From positions 176,777-240,776 of the forward strand of contig JAJECA010000050.1 of NCBI GenBank assembly GCA_022822265.1: a stretch of DNA of 64,000 nucleotides. Direction: 5' to 3'. Position numbers and translations under genes: made by a program. Source of the stretch: Acidimicrobiia bacterium. Its GTDB lineage: Bacteria; Actinomycetota; Acidimicrobiia; Acidimicrobiales; Bin134. Below are positions 28,592 to 40,919 of the stretch, piece after piece (positions within the stretch are counted from its first letter, which is position 1; the number at the start of each line of letters is the position of its first letter). Under the pieces are notes generated by a model that did not search any database, was not told the origin of the DNA, and saw only the letters and a list, made by a program, of their open reading frames with translations.

Positions 28592-29406
28592 TACATGTAC
28601 CGGCGCAGCAGTTCCCGCAAGGCTTCCGCGGCTTGCTCTGCGGCCGTGTCGCCCTCGGTGAGATCGGGTCCGGCCACCAGAGCCTTTCGCAGCACATCGG
28701 CAGCTTCCAGCATCGACCGCCAGAAATCGGCGTCGTACCCCCACGGCAGGCTGAGCTGCACCACCTGTTCGTGGGCCAATGCGAATTCCTCTATCGCCTT
28801 GCTGTCAGAGGTGTTGCGGCGAAGCCGGTCGGCCGAGAAGAACAGCGCTTCCAGCACCTCATAGGGCTCCACTCCCTGTAGTCCGGGACCGAATTGGCGC
28901 TGGGCCACTGCGCTGGCCAGTCGGTCGAACAACGCGTCTACCGCCTCCTCGTCGGCCTCGCCCACCTCCAGGTTGCCGGCGTAGTCCACCTCGTGGGCGA
29001 TGCCCTCGGTCAACATCTCGCTCAGAATGTCGGCCTTGTGGGCGTCGTCGTAGTCTCCAAGCTCGTACACCACCGCGGGCTTTGTCTTGTCGAGTTTGGG
29101 AAGCCGGGCCCGCAGCACCCCCTCTACCGCCTGGTCAATGGCTTCCTCATCGGCCTCGCACACGATCAGCGTCGGGCCTAGCCAGGCGTGCTCCAGCCCG
29201 AGGGCCCGCAGCTCGGCCTCCAAGCCGTTGCGGGCGTCGTAGGTCCATTCGTGGAACTCGTAGGCCAGCTGCTCATCTTCGGGGCCGCCCACCTCTTCGG
29301 CGGGCTGCGGTGGCGAGGGAAATGTAGCCACGCCGCACTCCGCGCACTCCAACACGTCATCGTCGAAGGGGGCGCCGCACTGAAAGCACCAAACCATGCC
29401 GAACAT
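28591..29406 (-). CDS. Zinc-ribbon protein with duplicated alpha/beta domain
   Basis: 271 residues, no known name. An N-terminal zinc ribbon (CFQCG near 7 and CAECG near 21) is followed by two similar segments, one beginning YEFHEWTYDARNGLEAELRA near 49 and one beginning YELGDYDDAHKADILSEMLT near 114, each ending in ADEEA-(I/V)D. The rest is helical and acidic. The repeat suggests a DUF2007-like fold in tandem. It is coupled to the alpha/beta hydrolase and diverges from glpX. An ATG three codons downstream is an alternative start. Confidence 0.72.
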   Translation of the reverse strand: MFGMVWCFQCGAPFDDDVLECAECGVATFPSPPQPAEEVGGPEDEQLAYEFHEWTYDARNGLEAELRALGLEHAWLGPTLIVCEADEEAIDQAVEGVLRARLPKLDKTKPAVVYELGDYDDAHKADILSEMLTEGIAHEVDYAGNLEVGEADEEAVDALFDRLASAVAQRQFGPGLQGVEPYEVLEALFFSADRLRRNTSDSKAIEEFALAHEQVVQLSLPWGYDADFWRSMLEAADVLRKALVAGPDLTEGDTAAEQAAEALRELLRRYM

Positions 29407-29457
29407 GGTCTCAGATAACGGGGCAGCGGTCGCATCGCAGCACTACGGTTGGGCAAC

Positions 29458-30456
29458 GTGAACGAATCGCCCGAGACACCCGACCGCAACTTGGCGATGG
29501 AGCTGGTCAGAGTGACCGAAGTCGCCGCACTGGCCGCCTCCCGATGGATGGGCCGAGGCGACAAAGAAGGGGCCGACGGCGCCGCAGTCGAGGCCATGCG
29601 AGTGCTGCTGCGGACCGTGCCGATGGACGGAATCGTGGTGATCGGCGAGGGCGAGAAGGACGAAGCCCCCATGCTCTTCAACGGAGAGCTGATCGGCGAT
29701 GGGACGCCTCCCGAATGCGACATCGCGGTCGACCCCATCGACGGCACCACGCTCACATCGCTGGGCCGGGGCAACGCCTTGTCGGTGATCGCGGTGTCCG
29801 ACCGGGGGACCATGTTCAACCCCGGACCCTGCGTGTACATGGAGAAGATCGCCTTCGGCCCCGAGTGCGTGGGCTATGGCATCTCACTGGACAACTCCCC
29901 CACTCGTAATCTCGAGCTGGTAGCCGAGGCCAAGAGCGAGCCGGTGCGAGATGTGACCGCAGTGATCCTCGATCGCGACCGCCACTCGGAACTGATCGCC
30001 GAGGTGCGCGAGGCCGGCGCCCGCATCCGGCTCATCCCCGACGGCGATGTGGCCGGGGCCATCTCCACCGCCTGGCCCGACTCGGGCGCCGACATACTGT
30101 TCGGCATCGGGGGAACCCCCGAGGGAGTCATCTCTGCGGCCGCCCTCAAATGCATGGGCGGCGAACAACTCGGGCGGCTCTGGCCCCGCAACGACAGGGA
30201 GCGCAAGGAGGCGGAGAAACTGGGCCGAGATGTGACCAAGGTGCTCACCGCTGACGACCTGGTTCAAGGCGACAACTGCTTTTTCGCCGCCACCGGGATT
30301 ACCGACGGCGACCTGCTAAAGGGCGTCCACTACTACAAGAACCACGCCAGCACTCAGTCACTGGTCATGCGGTCGAAGTCGGGCACGGTCCGGCTGGTCA
30401 CCGCCGACCACCAGCTGGACAAGCTGAACAGCTTCTCAGCCATCGAATTCGGCTAG
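29458..30456 (+). CDS. glpX: Class II fructose-1,6-bisphosphatase GlpX
   Basis: 332 residues. [15 protein letters not shown] (about 66-80) and [13 protein letters not shown] (about 92-104) form the metal-phosphate site of the lithium-sensitive GlpX family; [20 protein letters not shown] near 220-240 completes it. It hydrolyses fructose 1,6-bisphosphate in gluconeogenesis and is the only FBPase type in many actinobacteria. GTG 29458 is used; a TTG three codons upstream is possible. A hairpin follows the stop. Confidence 0.95.
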   Translation: MNESPETPDRNLAMELVRVTEVAALAASRWMGRGDKEGADGAAVEAMRVLLRTVPMDGIVVIGEGEKDEAPMLFNGELIGDGTPPECDIAVDPIDGTTLTSLGRGNALSVIAVSDRGTMFNPGPCVYMEKIAFGPECVGYGISLDNSPTRNLELVAEAKSEPVRDVTAVILDRDRHSELIAEVREAGARIRLIPDGDVAGAISTAWPDSGADILFGIGGTPEGVISAAALKCMGGEQLGRLWPRNDRERKEAEKLGRDVTKVLTADDLVQGDNCFFAATGITDGDLLKGVHYYKNHASTQSLVMRSKSGTVRLVTADHQLDKLNSFSAIEFG

Positions 30457-30489
30457 CCGACTGCCCCTGGAGACGGCAGGGTTAGTCGG
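30457..30489. terminator. Hairpin terminator between convergent glpX and binding-protein genes
   Basis: CCGACT (30457-30462) pairs with AGTCGG (30484-30489), with an inner CTGCC/GGCAG option. The whole 33-base space between the two convergent stop codons is taken up by this hairpin, so it probably ends both transcripts. No T tract is present. Confidence 0.6.
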
Positions 30490-32547
30490 TTACTGATCAG
30501 TGCGGTACAGGTAGCGCAGATCCCAGTAGCCGTAAAGCGTCGGGGTGGTGTTGCCAAACACGTTGCGAACCGCTCCCAATCGCTCTGACTGCGTGGTGTA
30601 GATGAGAGGCACGTTCTCGGCGACGATCGCCTGCGCATCCCAGTAGTGCTGCACCCGCTGCTCGTGGTCGAGCTCTTTGCTGCCGGCGATGTACAGCTCA
30701 TCTATCTCCGCCTCCCATTCCGTGGCGGGCTCTGGCTGATTCGGATGCCAAAGGTGCAGGCCTTCGCCGCTGTGCCACACGGTCATGCCGCCGAAGGGGT
30801 CGGGACTGCCGGTCAGCCCCACCACCATGGCCTGCCAGTCGTAGGTGGCCGTGAGCTGGGCCACCATGTCGCCGAAGTCCACGATGCGGAAATCAACGTC
30901 GAGGCCGACCGCCGTCATCCCCTCGTGAATGATGCCGGTGATATCGGAGCGAACGCTGTTCCCCTCGTTGGTAACCATCGTGAACGAGATGGGGTTGCCC
31001 TCATCGTCTTCGCGGATGCCGTCGCCGTCGGTGTCAACCCAGCCCATCTCGTCGAGAATTTCGTTGGCCCGGTCCACGTCGTAGGGGTATTGGCGCACCT
31101 CGGGATTGTGGAAGTCGCCAGCCGCCGGACTCACCGACGACCACTGCGGATAGCCCAGACCGTGCTGGACTCCGTCGATCATGGCTGATTTGTCCATGGC
31201 GTGGGCAACGGCCTGTCGAAACGCCGTGTTCTGGAACCAGCGAAGCTGAACCGGGTCGACATACGGCTCGCCCGCCTCGTTCGACCCGGGGTTCTGATTG
31301 AACGCCAGGAAATTGGTGCCGAACCCGGGGCCGCGGCGATGCAGTGTGAAGTTCTCCGCTTCGGCCACTGGATCGAGCACGGCGAATTCCTCGCCCAGCA
31401 CGCCGTGCAAATCAGTGGTGCCGGCGCGGAACAACGCTAACTCGGCCTCGAAGTCCTCCACGATCAACTGCACCACCCGGTCGAGATACGGCAGGCGCCC
31501 TCCGGCATCGTCAACCAGCCAGTAGTTGGGGTTTCGCTCGAAGACGAAGCGCTCGCCGGGTGTGTACTCCCCGATGGTGAACGGGCCGGTGCCGATTATC
31601 TCGGTGGGGTCGGTGTCGATGCCCCAAAACTCCGTGAAGGTGCCCGCCTCGATAGGACCCTCGACGATGTGCTTGGGGTAGATGGCGGTGCCCATTGAGC
31701 GCAGGAACGGCGCGAATGGCTGCGGGAGGACGAATTCCAAGGTGTGGTCATCCAGGGCCGTCACCGTCATCTGTGATTGCTCCCACTGGCCGGTCTCAGA
31801 ATTCAGGAATCGGAACTCGAAAGAAGCCCGGCTTGCCGCTTGGAAGTCGTCGTTGTAGATGACCCGGTTGAACGTGAACTCCACGTCGTGGGCGGTGAAC
31901 GGGGTGCCGTCGTGCCACTGCACGTCGTCGCGCAGATGGAACACCCAGCGCAGTCCGTCGTCGGAGCGCTCCCACGACTGCGCCAGCAGCGGCTCAATCT
32001 CATCGTTCAACCACGACGTTTCGGTGAGGCCCTCGAACAGGTACCCCAGCACGCCCGACGATCCGGCGTCCCTGGCCAGCGCGAGGTTGAACGTGAGGGG
32101 CTCGGAGATCGTCGCCACCGTGAGCGTGCCGCCGTGGTTGCCGATCTCATAGGAAAATCCCTCGGCGTTCCGGCGCAATTCCTCCACAATGACCATGGAC
32201 GGAACAAGTCCCCCGAACGCAGCAGCCGCTGCCATGCGACGTCGGAGCTGCTCCAGAGCCGACTGATCCGCAGGGTCGATTGCCTCGCTGTCATCGGTCG
32301 GCTCGGGCTCGGGGGTCGGCTCGGGCGGTGCAGCCGTCGGCTCGGCAGTAGGAACGGGGGTCGGCTCGGGCGGTGCAGCCGTCGGCTCGGCAGTTTCCCC
32401 GGCGTCATCTGGCTCATCGGAGTCTGTGTCTGGCGCGACGGTCGCCTCGGGTGTCGACGCGGTGGGGGCAGGATCACCGTCTGAACAGGCGAACGTGAAG
32501 GCGAAAACGAGCACAAGCACGAAGCCGAGCCACCGTTTGGGGTTCAT
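30490..32547 (-). CDS. Family 5 (peptide/nickel-type) ABC substrate-binding lipoprotein
   Basis: 685 residues. N-terminal signal with lipobox FTFAC (Cys near 21), then a Pro/Thr/Glu-rich linker of about 65 residues containing a perfect 15-residue duplication, then the SBP_bac_5 body: LTVATISEPLTFNLALARD, VFHLRDDVQWHDGTPFTAHDVEFTFNR-type and FAPFLRSMGTAIYPKHIVE stretches. It binds oligopeptides or similar solutes. No permease or ATPase genes are nearby, so it is an orphan. ATG 32547 is used because AAGGA lies eight bases upstream; the longer frame overlaps the SDR gene. Confidence 0.92.
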   Translation of the reverse strand: MNPKRWLGFVLVLVFAFTFACSDGDPAPTASTPEATVAPDTDSDEPDDAGETAEPTAAPPEPTPVPTAEPTAAPPEPTPEPEPTDDSEAIDPADQSALEQLRRRMAAAAAFGGLVPSMVIVEELRRNAEGFSYEIGNHGGTLTVATISEPLTFNLALARDAGSSGVLGYLFEGLTETSWLNDEIEPLLAQSWERSDDGLRWVFHLRDDVQWHDGTPFTAHDVEFTFNRVIYNDDFQAASRASFEFRFLNSETGQWEQSQMTVTALDDHTLEFVLPQPFAPFLRSMGTAIYPKHIVEGPIEAGTFTEFWGIDTDPTEIIGTGPFTIGEYTPGERFVFERNPNYWLVDDAGGRLPYLDRVVQLIVEDFEAELALFRAGTTDLHGVLGEEFAVLDPVAEAENFTLHRRGPGFGTNFLAFNQNPGSNEAGEPYVDPVQLRWFQNTAFRQAVAHAMDKSAMIDGVQHGLGYPQWSSVSPAAGDFHNPEVRQYPYDVDRANEILDEMGWVDTDGDGIREDDEGNPISFTMVTNEGNSVRSDITGIIHEGMTAVGLDVDFRIVDFGDMVAQLTATYDWQAMVVGLTGSPDPFGGMTVWHSGEGLHLWHPNQPEPATEWEAEIDELYIAGSKELDHEQRVQHYWDAQAIVAENVPLIYTTQSERLGAVRNVFGNTTPTLYGYWDLRYLYRTDQ
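32311..32394. repeat. Two 39-bp perfect direct repeats (45-bp period)
   Basis: Bases 32311-32349 and 32356-32394 are identical over 39 bases with six bases between. They encode the duplicated Thr/Ala/Pro/Glu part of the linker of the binding lipoprotein. Because the period is 15 codons, copy gain or loss would keep the frame and change linker length. Confidence 0.9.
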
Positions 32548-32579
32548 TCCAGGATTCCTTCCAAGCATGGGAGGACAAC

Positions 32580-33401
32580 CTAGCTGCGGCGGGAGAACCA
32601 ACCGATGGTCGCCCGTCGCAAATGCCGAGGCGCTTTGCTGGACAAGACGGCAAGCACCCGGTTCTGCCAGCTGCTGATCACCTCGGGGCGGGAATTCGCC
32701 GCCGCGGCCAACGCCGCTGAGGCCACGGCATCGGCGTCTTGCCATCCAATCGACGGCCACCGGTCCAAATCCCAGTGTCCCCGCTGGTGAAACTCGGTGT
32801 GGGTCAACCCGGGCAACACGGTGGTGACCGTCACCCCAGTGCCCTTGTGCTCTTCGTACAGGCCTTCGCCAATGCTGGTGATGAACGCCTTGGTGGCCGA
32901 GTACACCGCAGTCATCGGCATGCCCTGAAGCGAGGCCATGGACGACACCAGGATCACCTGACCCCGGTCCCGGGCGGTCATCGGCCCTAGAGCGGCGTGG
33001 GTCAGCCGCACCAGTGCCACCACATTCAGATCAATGGTCTCTGACACCTCAGCGAGATCTTGAGCGTGAAACAGCCCCTCATAACCCAGGCCGGCGTTGT
33101 TCACCAGCAAGTCTATGGGTGCCTCCTCGGCCATCACCCGCTTCTCAACCGCGGCCAGCCCCTCTGGGTCGCACAAGTCGGCCTCCAGCACCTCCACGTC
33201 CAATTGCCCCCCGCTGGCCCGCAACTCGGCCGCCAGTTCTTCCAACCGGTCGCCGCTGCGGGCCACCACCACCAAGTCAACCCCCGCAGCGGCCAATTCC
33301 ACCGCCATCGCCCGCCCGATCCCCGTCGAAGCCCCAGTAACCAACGCCCGCTCCCACCGGGCCTCCCGCGACCTTCCCAACTTGATTCCGAGCATCCTCA
33401 T
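32580..33401 (-). CDS. Short-chain dehydrogenase/reductase
   Basis: 273 residues, classical SDR. TGASTGIG near 22-29 binds NAD(P); NNAG near 100, catalytic Ser in VSSMAS, and YSATK with Tyr and Lys near 165-169 are intact. An Arg-rich C-terminal helix WQNRVLAVLSSKAPRHLRRA may touch the membrane. The substrate is unknown. ATG 33401 is taken; ATG 33395 with GGTGGG six bases upstream is an equal candidate. It lies 44 bases after atpC and may be read through from the atp operon. Confidence 0.9.
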   Translation of the reverse strand: MRMLGIKLGRSREARWERALVTGASTGIGRAMAVELAAAGVDLVVVARSGDRLEELAAELRASGGQLDVEVLEADLCDPEGLAAVEKRVMAEEAPIDLLVNNAGLGYEGLFHAQDLAEVSETIDLNVVALVRLTHAALGPMTARDRGQVILVSSMASLQGMPMTAVYSATKAFITSIGEGLYEEHKGTGVTVTTVLPGLTHTEFHQRGHWDLDRWPSIGWQDADAVASAALAAAANSRPEVISSWQNRVLAVLSSKAPRHLRRATIGWFSRRS

Positions 33402-33445
33402 CCCACCCAAACCTGTATCACTCCCCCCGCCAAGCTAGCGAGTGG

Positions 33446-33703
33446 TCAGCTGACGGTGGCGGAGTCGCTTAGTAGGGCGACGCTGTCGTGGGAGACTTCT
33501 ACGAAGCCGCGCTCGACGGCGATGGTGGTCTTGGCGCCGTCGGTGGTGTACACCCGCACGTCACTGGGCACCAGGACGCCCAAGAAGGGCACGTGGCCGG
33601 GCTGGAACGCGATCTCTCCGTCGGTGGTGCGGGCCACCACCATCTCGGCTTCGCCGGTGTAGACGATCTCCTCGGGGGAGACGAGCTCGACGGTGAGGGC
33701 CAC
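33446..33703 (-). CDS. atpC: F-type ATP synthase epsilon subunit
   Basis: 85 residues: only the N-terminal beta-sandwich (VELVSPEEIVYTGEAEMVV, IAFQPGHVPFLGVL) is present. The C-terminal two-helix domain that inhibits ATP hydrolysis in E. coli is missing, as in several actinobacteria and other short epsilons, so regulation by helix extension is unlikely. GTG 33703 starts two bases after the atpD stop. Last gene of the atp operon. Confidence 0.95.
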   Translation of the reverse strand: MALTVELVSPEEIVYTGEAEMVVARTTDGEIAFQPGHVPFLGVLVPSDVRVYTTDGAKTTIAVERGFVEVSHDSVALLSDSATVS

Positions 33704-33705
33704 GT

Positions 33706-36083
<2,378 letters not shown>

Positions 36084-36087
36084 GGAT

Positions 36088-37713
36088 TCAGTCTTCCTCG
36101 GGCCGCTGGATGTCGGTCTCGGGAAGCGTGTGGTCGGCGTCCACCACTCCCGAGGCTGCCTCGGCCTGGGCTTCGGCGTCGGGCTCGTCGCCCTCGGGCT
36201 CGGCCGAAGACTCGAACTGGGCGGCGAAGGCCGACACCGCGGCCTCAAGGGCCTCTTCGTCCACCGCCCCGGTGTCCACCACTGCCGACATCAGGTCGGC
36301 ATTGCGGGCCCGGACCCACTCCAGCAGCTCAGACTCGAAGCGGGCCACGTCTTCCACGGGGATGTTGTCCAGATAGCCCCGGGTGCCGGCGTACAGTGAC
36401 ACCACTTGCTCTTCCACCGGCATGGGCGTCTGGATGCCCTGCTTGAGCAGCTCGGTGAGGCGGTAGCCCCGGTCGAGCTGGGCCTGCGACACGGCGTCCA
36501 GATCGGAGCCGAAAGCGGCGAAGGCCTCGAGCTCGCGGAACTGCTGGAGGTCGGCCTTGAGCGTGCCCACCGCGGTCTTCATGGCCTTGATCTGGGCAGC
36601 GGAGCCCACCCGGGACACCGAGATGCCCACATCCACCGCGGGCCGCACCCCCGACTTGAACAGGTCGTCCTGCAAGAAGATCTGCCCGTCCGTGATGGAG
36701 ATCACGTTGGTGGGGATATAGGCCGACACGTCGCCGGCCTTGGTCTCGATGATGGGCAGCGCGGTCAACGACCCCGCTCCCCGCTCGTCGCTCAGCTTGG
36801 CCGCCCGCTCCAGCAGTCGGCTGTGCAGGTAGAACACGTCGCCGGGGTAGGCCTCGCGTCCCGGCGGTCGGCGCAGCAGCAGCGCCATCTGGCGGTAGGC
36901 CTCGGCCTGCTTCGACAAGTCGTCGTACACCGCCAGCGCGTGTCCGCCGTTGTCCATCCAGTGCTGGCCCATGGCGCAGCCAGCGTAGGGGGCCAGATAC
37001 TTGAACGGGGCCGGGTCGGAGGCGGGGGCCACCACCACCACCGTGTACTCCATGGCGCCCCGCTCAGCCAGGGTGGCCACCGCCTGGGCCACAGTAGAGG
37101 CCTTCTGGCCGATGGCCACGTACACGCACTTCACCCCTTGACCCTTCTGGTTCAAGATGGTGTCCATGGCCACAGTGGTCTTGCCCGTCTTGCGGTCGCC
37201 GATGATCAGCTCCCGCTGACCCCGCCCGATGGGAATGAGCGAGTCGATGGCCTTGATGCCGGTCTGAATGGGCTCATGCACCGGCTTGCGGCCGGTGATG
37301 CCGGGGGCCTGAACCTCCATGCGGCGGGTGTCGGCGCCGACGATGGGTCCCTTGCCGTCCACCGGCTCGCCCAAGGCGTTCACCACCCGGCCCAAGAGGG
37401 CATCGCCCACCGGAACCGACAGGATGTCGCCAGTGGAGCGGACCGCCTGGCCCTCTTCGATCTCGTCCACCTCGCCGAGCACCACCGCGCCGATGGAATC
37501 CTCGTCCAGGTTCAGGGCCAAGCCGATGGTCCCGTTCTCAAACTCAAGCATCTCGTTCACCGCCGCGCCGGGCAGCCCGGAGATGCGGGCGATGCCGTCG
37601 CCTACTTCGGTGATCCGCCCCACCTGGGCCAATTCGACCTCGGGTTGGAACCCCTCCAGGTTGCGGCGGATGGCCTCGGCGATGGAACCGGTGTCGATGG
37701 TCAGCTCTGCCAT
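36088..37713 (-). CDS. atpA: F-type ATP synthase alpha subunit
   Basis: 541 residues. Walker A GDRKTGKT at 172-179, nucleotide-binding but non-catalytic; [40 protein letters not shown] motif region near 265-300 and the Arg finger in [15 protein letters not shown] near 365. The last 45 residues form an acidic, low-complexity tail (Glu/Ala/Asp) longer than in E. coli; mycobacterial alpha also carries a C-terminal extension that limits ATP hydrolysis, so a similar role is possible. Confidence 0.99.
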   Translation of the reverse strand: MAELTIDTGSIAEAIRRNLEGFQPEVELAQVGRITEVGDGIARISGLPGAAVNEMLEFENGTIGLALNLDEDSIGAVVLGEVDEIEEGQAVRSTGDILSVPVGDALLGRVVNALGEPVDGKGPIVGADTRRMEVQAPGITGRKPVHEPIQTGIKAIDSLIPIGRGQRELIIGDRKTGKTTVAMDTILNQKGQGVKCVYVAIGQKASTVAQAVATLAERGAMEYTVVVVAPASDPAPFKYLAPYAGCAMGQHWMDNGGHALAVYDDLSKQAEAYRQMALLLRRPPGREAYPGDVFYLHSRLLERAAKLSDERGAGSLTALPIIETKAGDVSAYIPTNVISITDGQIFLQDDLFKSGVRPAVDVGISVSRVGSAAQIKAMKTAVGTLKADLQQFRELEAFAAFGSDLDAVSQAQLDRGYRLTELLKQGIQTPMPVEEQVVSLYAGTRGYLDNIPVEDVARFESELLEWVRARNADLMSAVVDTGAVDEEALEAAVSAFAAQFESSAEPEGDEPDAEAQAEAASGVVDADHTLPETDIQRPEED

Positions 37714-37758
37714 TGCTCTCCTCGGTAAGAAACGTTCATCAAACTCGTGTGCACGGGA

Positions 37759-38283
37759 TTAGAAGGTGTCCCGCAGCTGGCTCAGGCGGTGGCGGACTGA
37801 TCCGTCGATCACCTCGTCGCCGATGGTGGCCACCACGCCGCCCATGATGCTGGGATCGACAACCACCTTGACGTCCACCTGATGGCCGGTGGCCGCGCTC
37901 AGCGCAGCGGCCAGCCGTTCGGCTTGGTCGTCGGTTAGCGCCACCGCACTGCGCACCTCGGCCACCGAGCGGCCCCGGTCGCGGGCGTTGATCTCCACCG
38001 CCTCCTGAGCGATGCCGGCCAGGTCGGACGACCGCCCCGCGGCCACGATCATGGACACCATTGCGGTGGTGGTGTCGGAGGCGTGGCCGCCCAGCAGGTC
38101 TTCCACGATCTGCTGGCGGCGAGCGGCGGGGATCTGCCGGTCGGACAGCGTCATCCGCAGCTCGTCGGAACCCTCCAGCGCCCGGGCGACGCGGAAAAGC
38201 TCGTCGGCCACGAGGTCGAGGTTGCCCTCGGCCCGGGCCACCGCGGCCACGGCGTCGGCGTAGCTGACAGATCGCTCAGCCAT
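37759..38283 (-). CDS. atpH: F-type ATP synthase delta subunit
   Basis: 174 residues, the stator cap linking b to alpha. N-terminal helical bundle (YADAVAAVARAEGNLDLVADELFRVARAL) and the C-terminal DVKVVVDPSIMGGVVATIGDEVIDGSVRHRL signature are clear. Unlike in mycobacteria, it is not fused to subunit b. ATG 38283 follows the atpF stop by four bases. Confidence 0.97.
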   Translation of the reverse strand: MAERSVSYADAVAAVARAEGNLDLVADELFRVARALEGSDELRMTLSDRQIPAARRQQIVEDLLGGHASDTTTAMVSMIVAAGRSSDLAGIAQEAVEINARDRGRSVAEVRSAVALTDDQAERLAAALSAATGHQVDVKVVVDPSIMGGVVATIGDEVIDGSVRHRLSQLRDTF

Positions 38284-38287
38284 TGGC

Positions 38288-39315
<1,028 letters not shown>

Positions 39316-40080
39316 CTAGTGCTCGGGGTGTAGTGATCCGCCGATGTACACGGCGGTGAGAATGGTGAAGATGAAGGCCTGGAGGGCCGAGACGAAGATC
39401 TCGAACGCGGTAAGCAGGATCAGAGCGGCAAACGGCAGCACCGCAGGCACGTAGAGGGTTCCCCACAGGGCAGCCGACAGCACCGCGAAGGTCACCAGCA
39501 GCAAGTGGCCGGCCACCATGTTGGCCCAGAGCCGGATGGCCAGCGAAAGCGGGCGAATCAACAGGATCTGGAGCAGCTCGATGGGCGCCACCAAAATGTA
39601 GAGCGCCTTGGGCACTCCCGGTGGGAACAGCGCTCCCTTGAAGTAGTGGTAGAAGCCCTGGGCCCGGATGCCCACCACGTGGTAGATGGCCCATACAACA
39701 AGCGCCAGGGCCAAGGGGATGGCCATGCGGGAGTTGGCCGGGAACTGGATAAACGGGACAACCTCGAAGATGTTGCTGAAGAAGACAAAGAAGAAAAGCG
39801 TGGTCAAGAAGGGCAGGTACCGGCGGCCGTCGGGGCCGATGGTCTGCATGATGATGCTGTTCTCAACGAAGTCGATCCCCGCCTCGGCCACGGTCTGCGC
39901 TCCGGTGGGCACCAGCGATCGGCGCCGGCCCGCCGCCCAGAACAGCCCAGCAGTCAGCAGCAGCGCGGCGATGTAGATCAGCCCGGTCTTGTTGAGGGCC
40001 ACCGGCGTATCGGTGAACAAGAAGTCCGGCCAATTGAACAGCTGCGAGACCGGAGGAAAGTCCAGGGCAAACACGTTCAC
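39316..40080 (-). CDS. atpB: F-type ATP synthase a subunit
   Basis: 254 residues, five to six membrane helices. The essential Arg lies in RPLSLAIRLWANMVAGH, and the final helices FEIFVSALQAFIFTILTAVYIGGSL carry the Gln and Glu of the proton half-channels. The GTG start at 40080 overlaps the stop of the upstream atpI-like gene (GTGA), which decides against the longer open frame to 40146. Confidence 0.98.
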   Translation of the reverse strand: MNVFALDFPPVSQLFNWPDFLFTDTPVALNKTGLIYIAALLLTAGLFWAAGRRRSLVPTGAQTVAEAGIDFVENSIIMQTIGPDGRRYLPFLTTLFFFVFFSNIFEVVPFIQFPANSRMAIPLALALVVWAIYHVVGIRAQGFYHYFKGALFPPGVPKALYILVAPIELLQILLIRPLSLAIRLWANMVAGHLLLVTFAVLSAALWGTLYVPAVLPFAALILLTAFEIFVSALQAFIFTILTAVYIGGSLHPEH

Positions 40081-40523
40081 TGAGTGGCTCCTTGTGGCTT
40101 CAAGCCGGGGTAAGCGAGGGACATGGAGACGTACCGGGTCTCCCAAACCAGCAGAACAATATGGGCCGCGACCAGAGTGATGACAAACGGCAGCGCCTCA
40201 AACCAGCCGGTATTTCTCACCAAGAAATAGGCCCCGGTGAGAATGCCCAGGCGGATGAAGTACCCGCCCATGACCCCGGCCATCAACATGGTGGGCGAAA
40301 TTCGCAACGACCAGGTGATGAGCGAGGCGGCCAGCCAGAAGTTGATCAGAATCAGCCCGAGCGCGTACCCGCTGGACCACAGGCCATCGAACCCCCACAC
40401 TCCAGCACACACTCCCACCAACACCGGGCCGCCGATCATGCCCCGACGGACGATATCGGCGGCCATGGCCCGCTCGGGTGCCTCTTCGCCCATTGCGGGC
40501 GGCTGGCCAGCTTGCTCAGCCAT
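40077..40523 (-). CDS. AtpI-like ATP synthase accessory membrane protein
   Basis: 148 residues, four hydrophobic helices (GGPVLVGVCAGVWGF, GYALGLILINFWLAA, LMAGVMGGYFIRLGI, FVITLVAAHIVLLVW). Size, topology and position just before atpB match AtpI, which helps assemble the c ring or supply magnesium. Its start overlaps the previous stop by eight bases and its stop the atpB start by four. Confidence 0.82.
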   Translation of the reverse strand: MAEQAGQPPAMGEEAPERAMAADIVRRGMIGGPVLVGVCAGVWGFDGLWSSGYALGLILINFWLAASLITWSLRISPTMLMAGVMGGYFIRLGILTGAYFLVRNTGWFEALPFVITLVAAHIVLLVWETRYVSMSLAYPGLKPQGATQ

Positions 40524-40821
40524 CGCCAGCCTCCGAAGACACAGCCTCCGATTCAGAATCGACTCGCCGACTGGGCAGGTTTCGGTCGTAGGCCTCCATG
40601 CGGTCGCTGTAGGTCCGAAACGCCTTCCAACCGGCGTAGACGGCGGTCAACAGGCACAGAACGAGGGTGAACACCGGCTTGGTGTCCAGCGCTCCGTCGA
40701 TGAGCCAGCCGAAGAAAGCGAATACCGCCGGAGTGGCCACCAACTCGAAGGCGATGGAAAGGGCGTCTCCCGCGCTCTGGCGGTCGTGAAGCTGGCGATT
40801 CTGCGTCATTGCAGTTGGCAC
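40516..40821 (-). CDS. AtpZ/AtpI-type small membrane protein, first gene of atp operon
   Basis: 101 residues with two hydrophobic helices (LVATPAVFAFFGWLIDG, FTLVLCLLTAVYAGWKAF) separated by a short polar turn, the AtpZ-type (F0F1-ATPase assembly, Ca/Mg-associated) arrangement. GTG 40821 has an AGGGG eight bases upstream; ATG 40809 is the alternative. The 98 bases before it, up to the WecA-like gene stop, presumably hold or follow the atp promoter. Confidence 0.75.
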   Translation of the reverse strand: MPTAMTQNRQLHDRQSAGDALSIAFELVATPAVFAFFGWLIDGALDTKPVFTLVLCLLTAVYAGWKAFRTYSDRMEAYDRNLPSRRVDSESEAVSSEAGDG

Positions 40822-40919
40822 GAATTGGGCCCCTATGGCAAGCGGATTGGCCTCGCCGAAATGGTTTCGCGTACCGCGCTAAAGGGCCAAATCATCAGAC
40901 CGGCTACCAGAGAGCAGGA

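Noticed and set aside
32311..32394. CRISPR-like repeats
   Set aside because: Only two copies, in frame within a coding linker, with a six-base spacer.
36406..37728. 440-codon plus-strand frame opposite atpA
   Set aside because: Mirror of the conserved alpha subunit; composition is biased and no family is recognisable.
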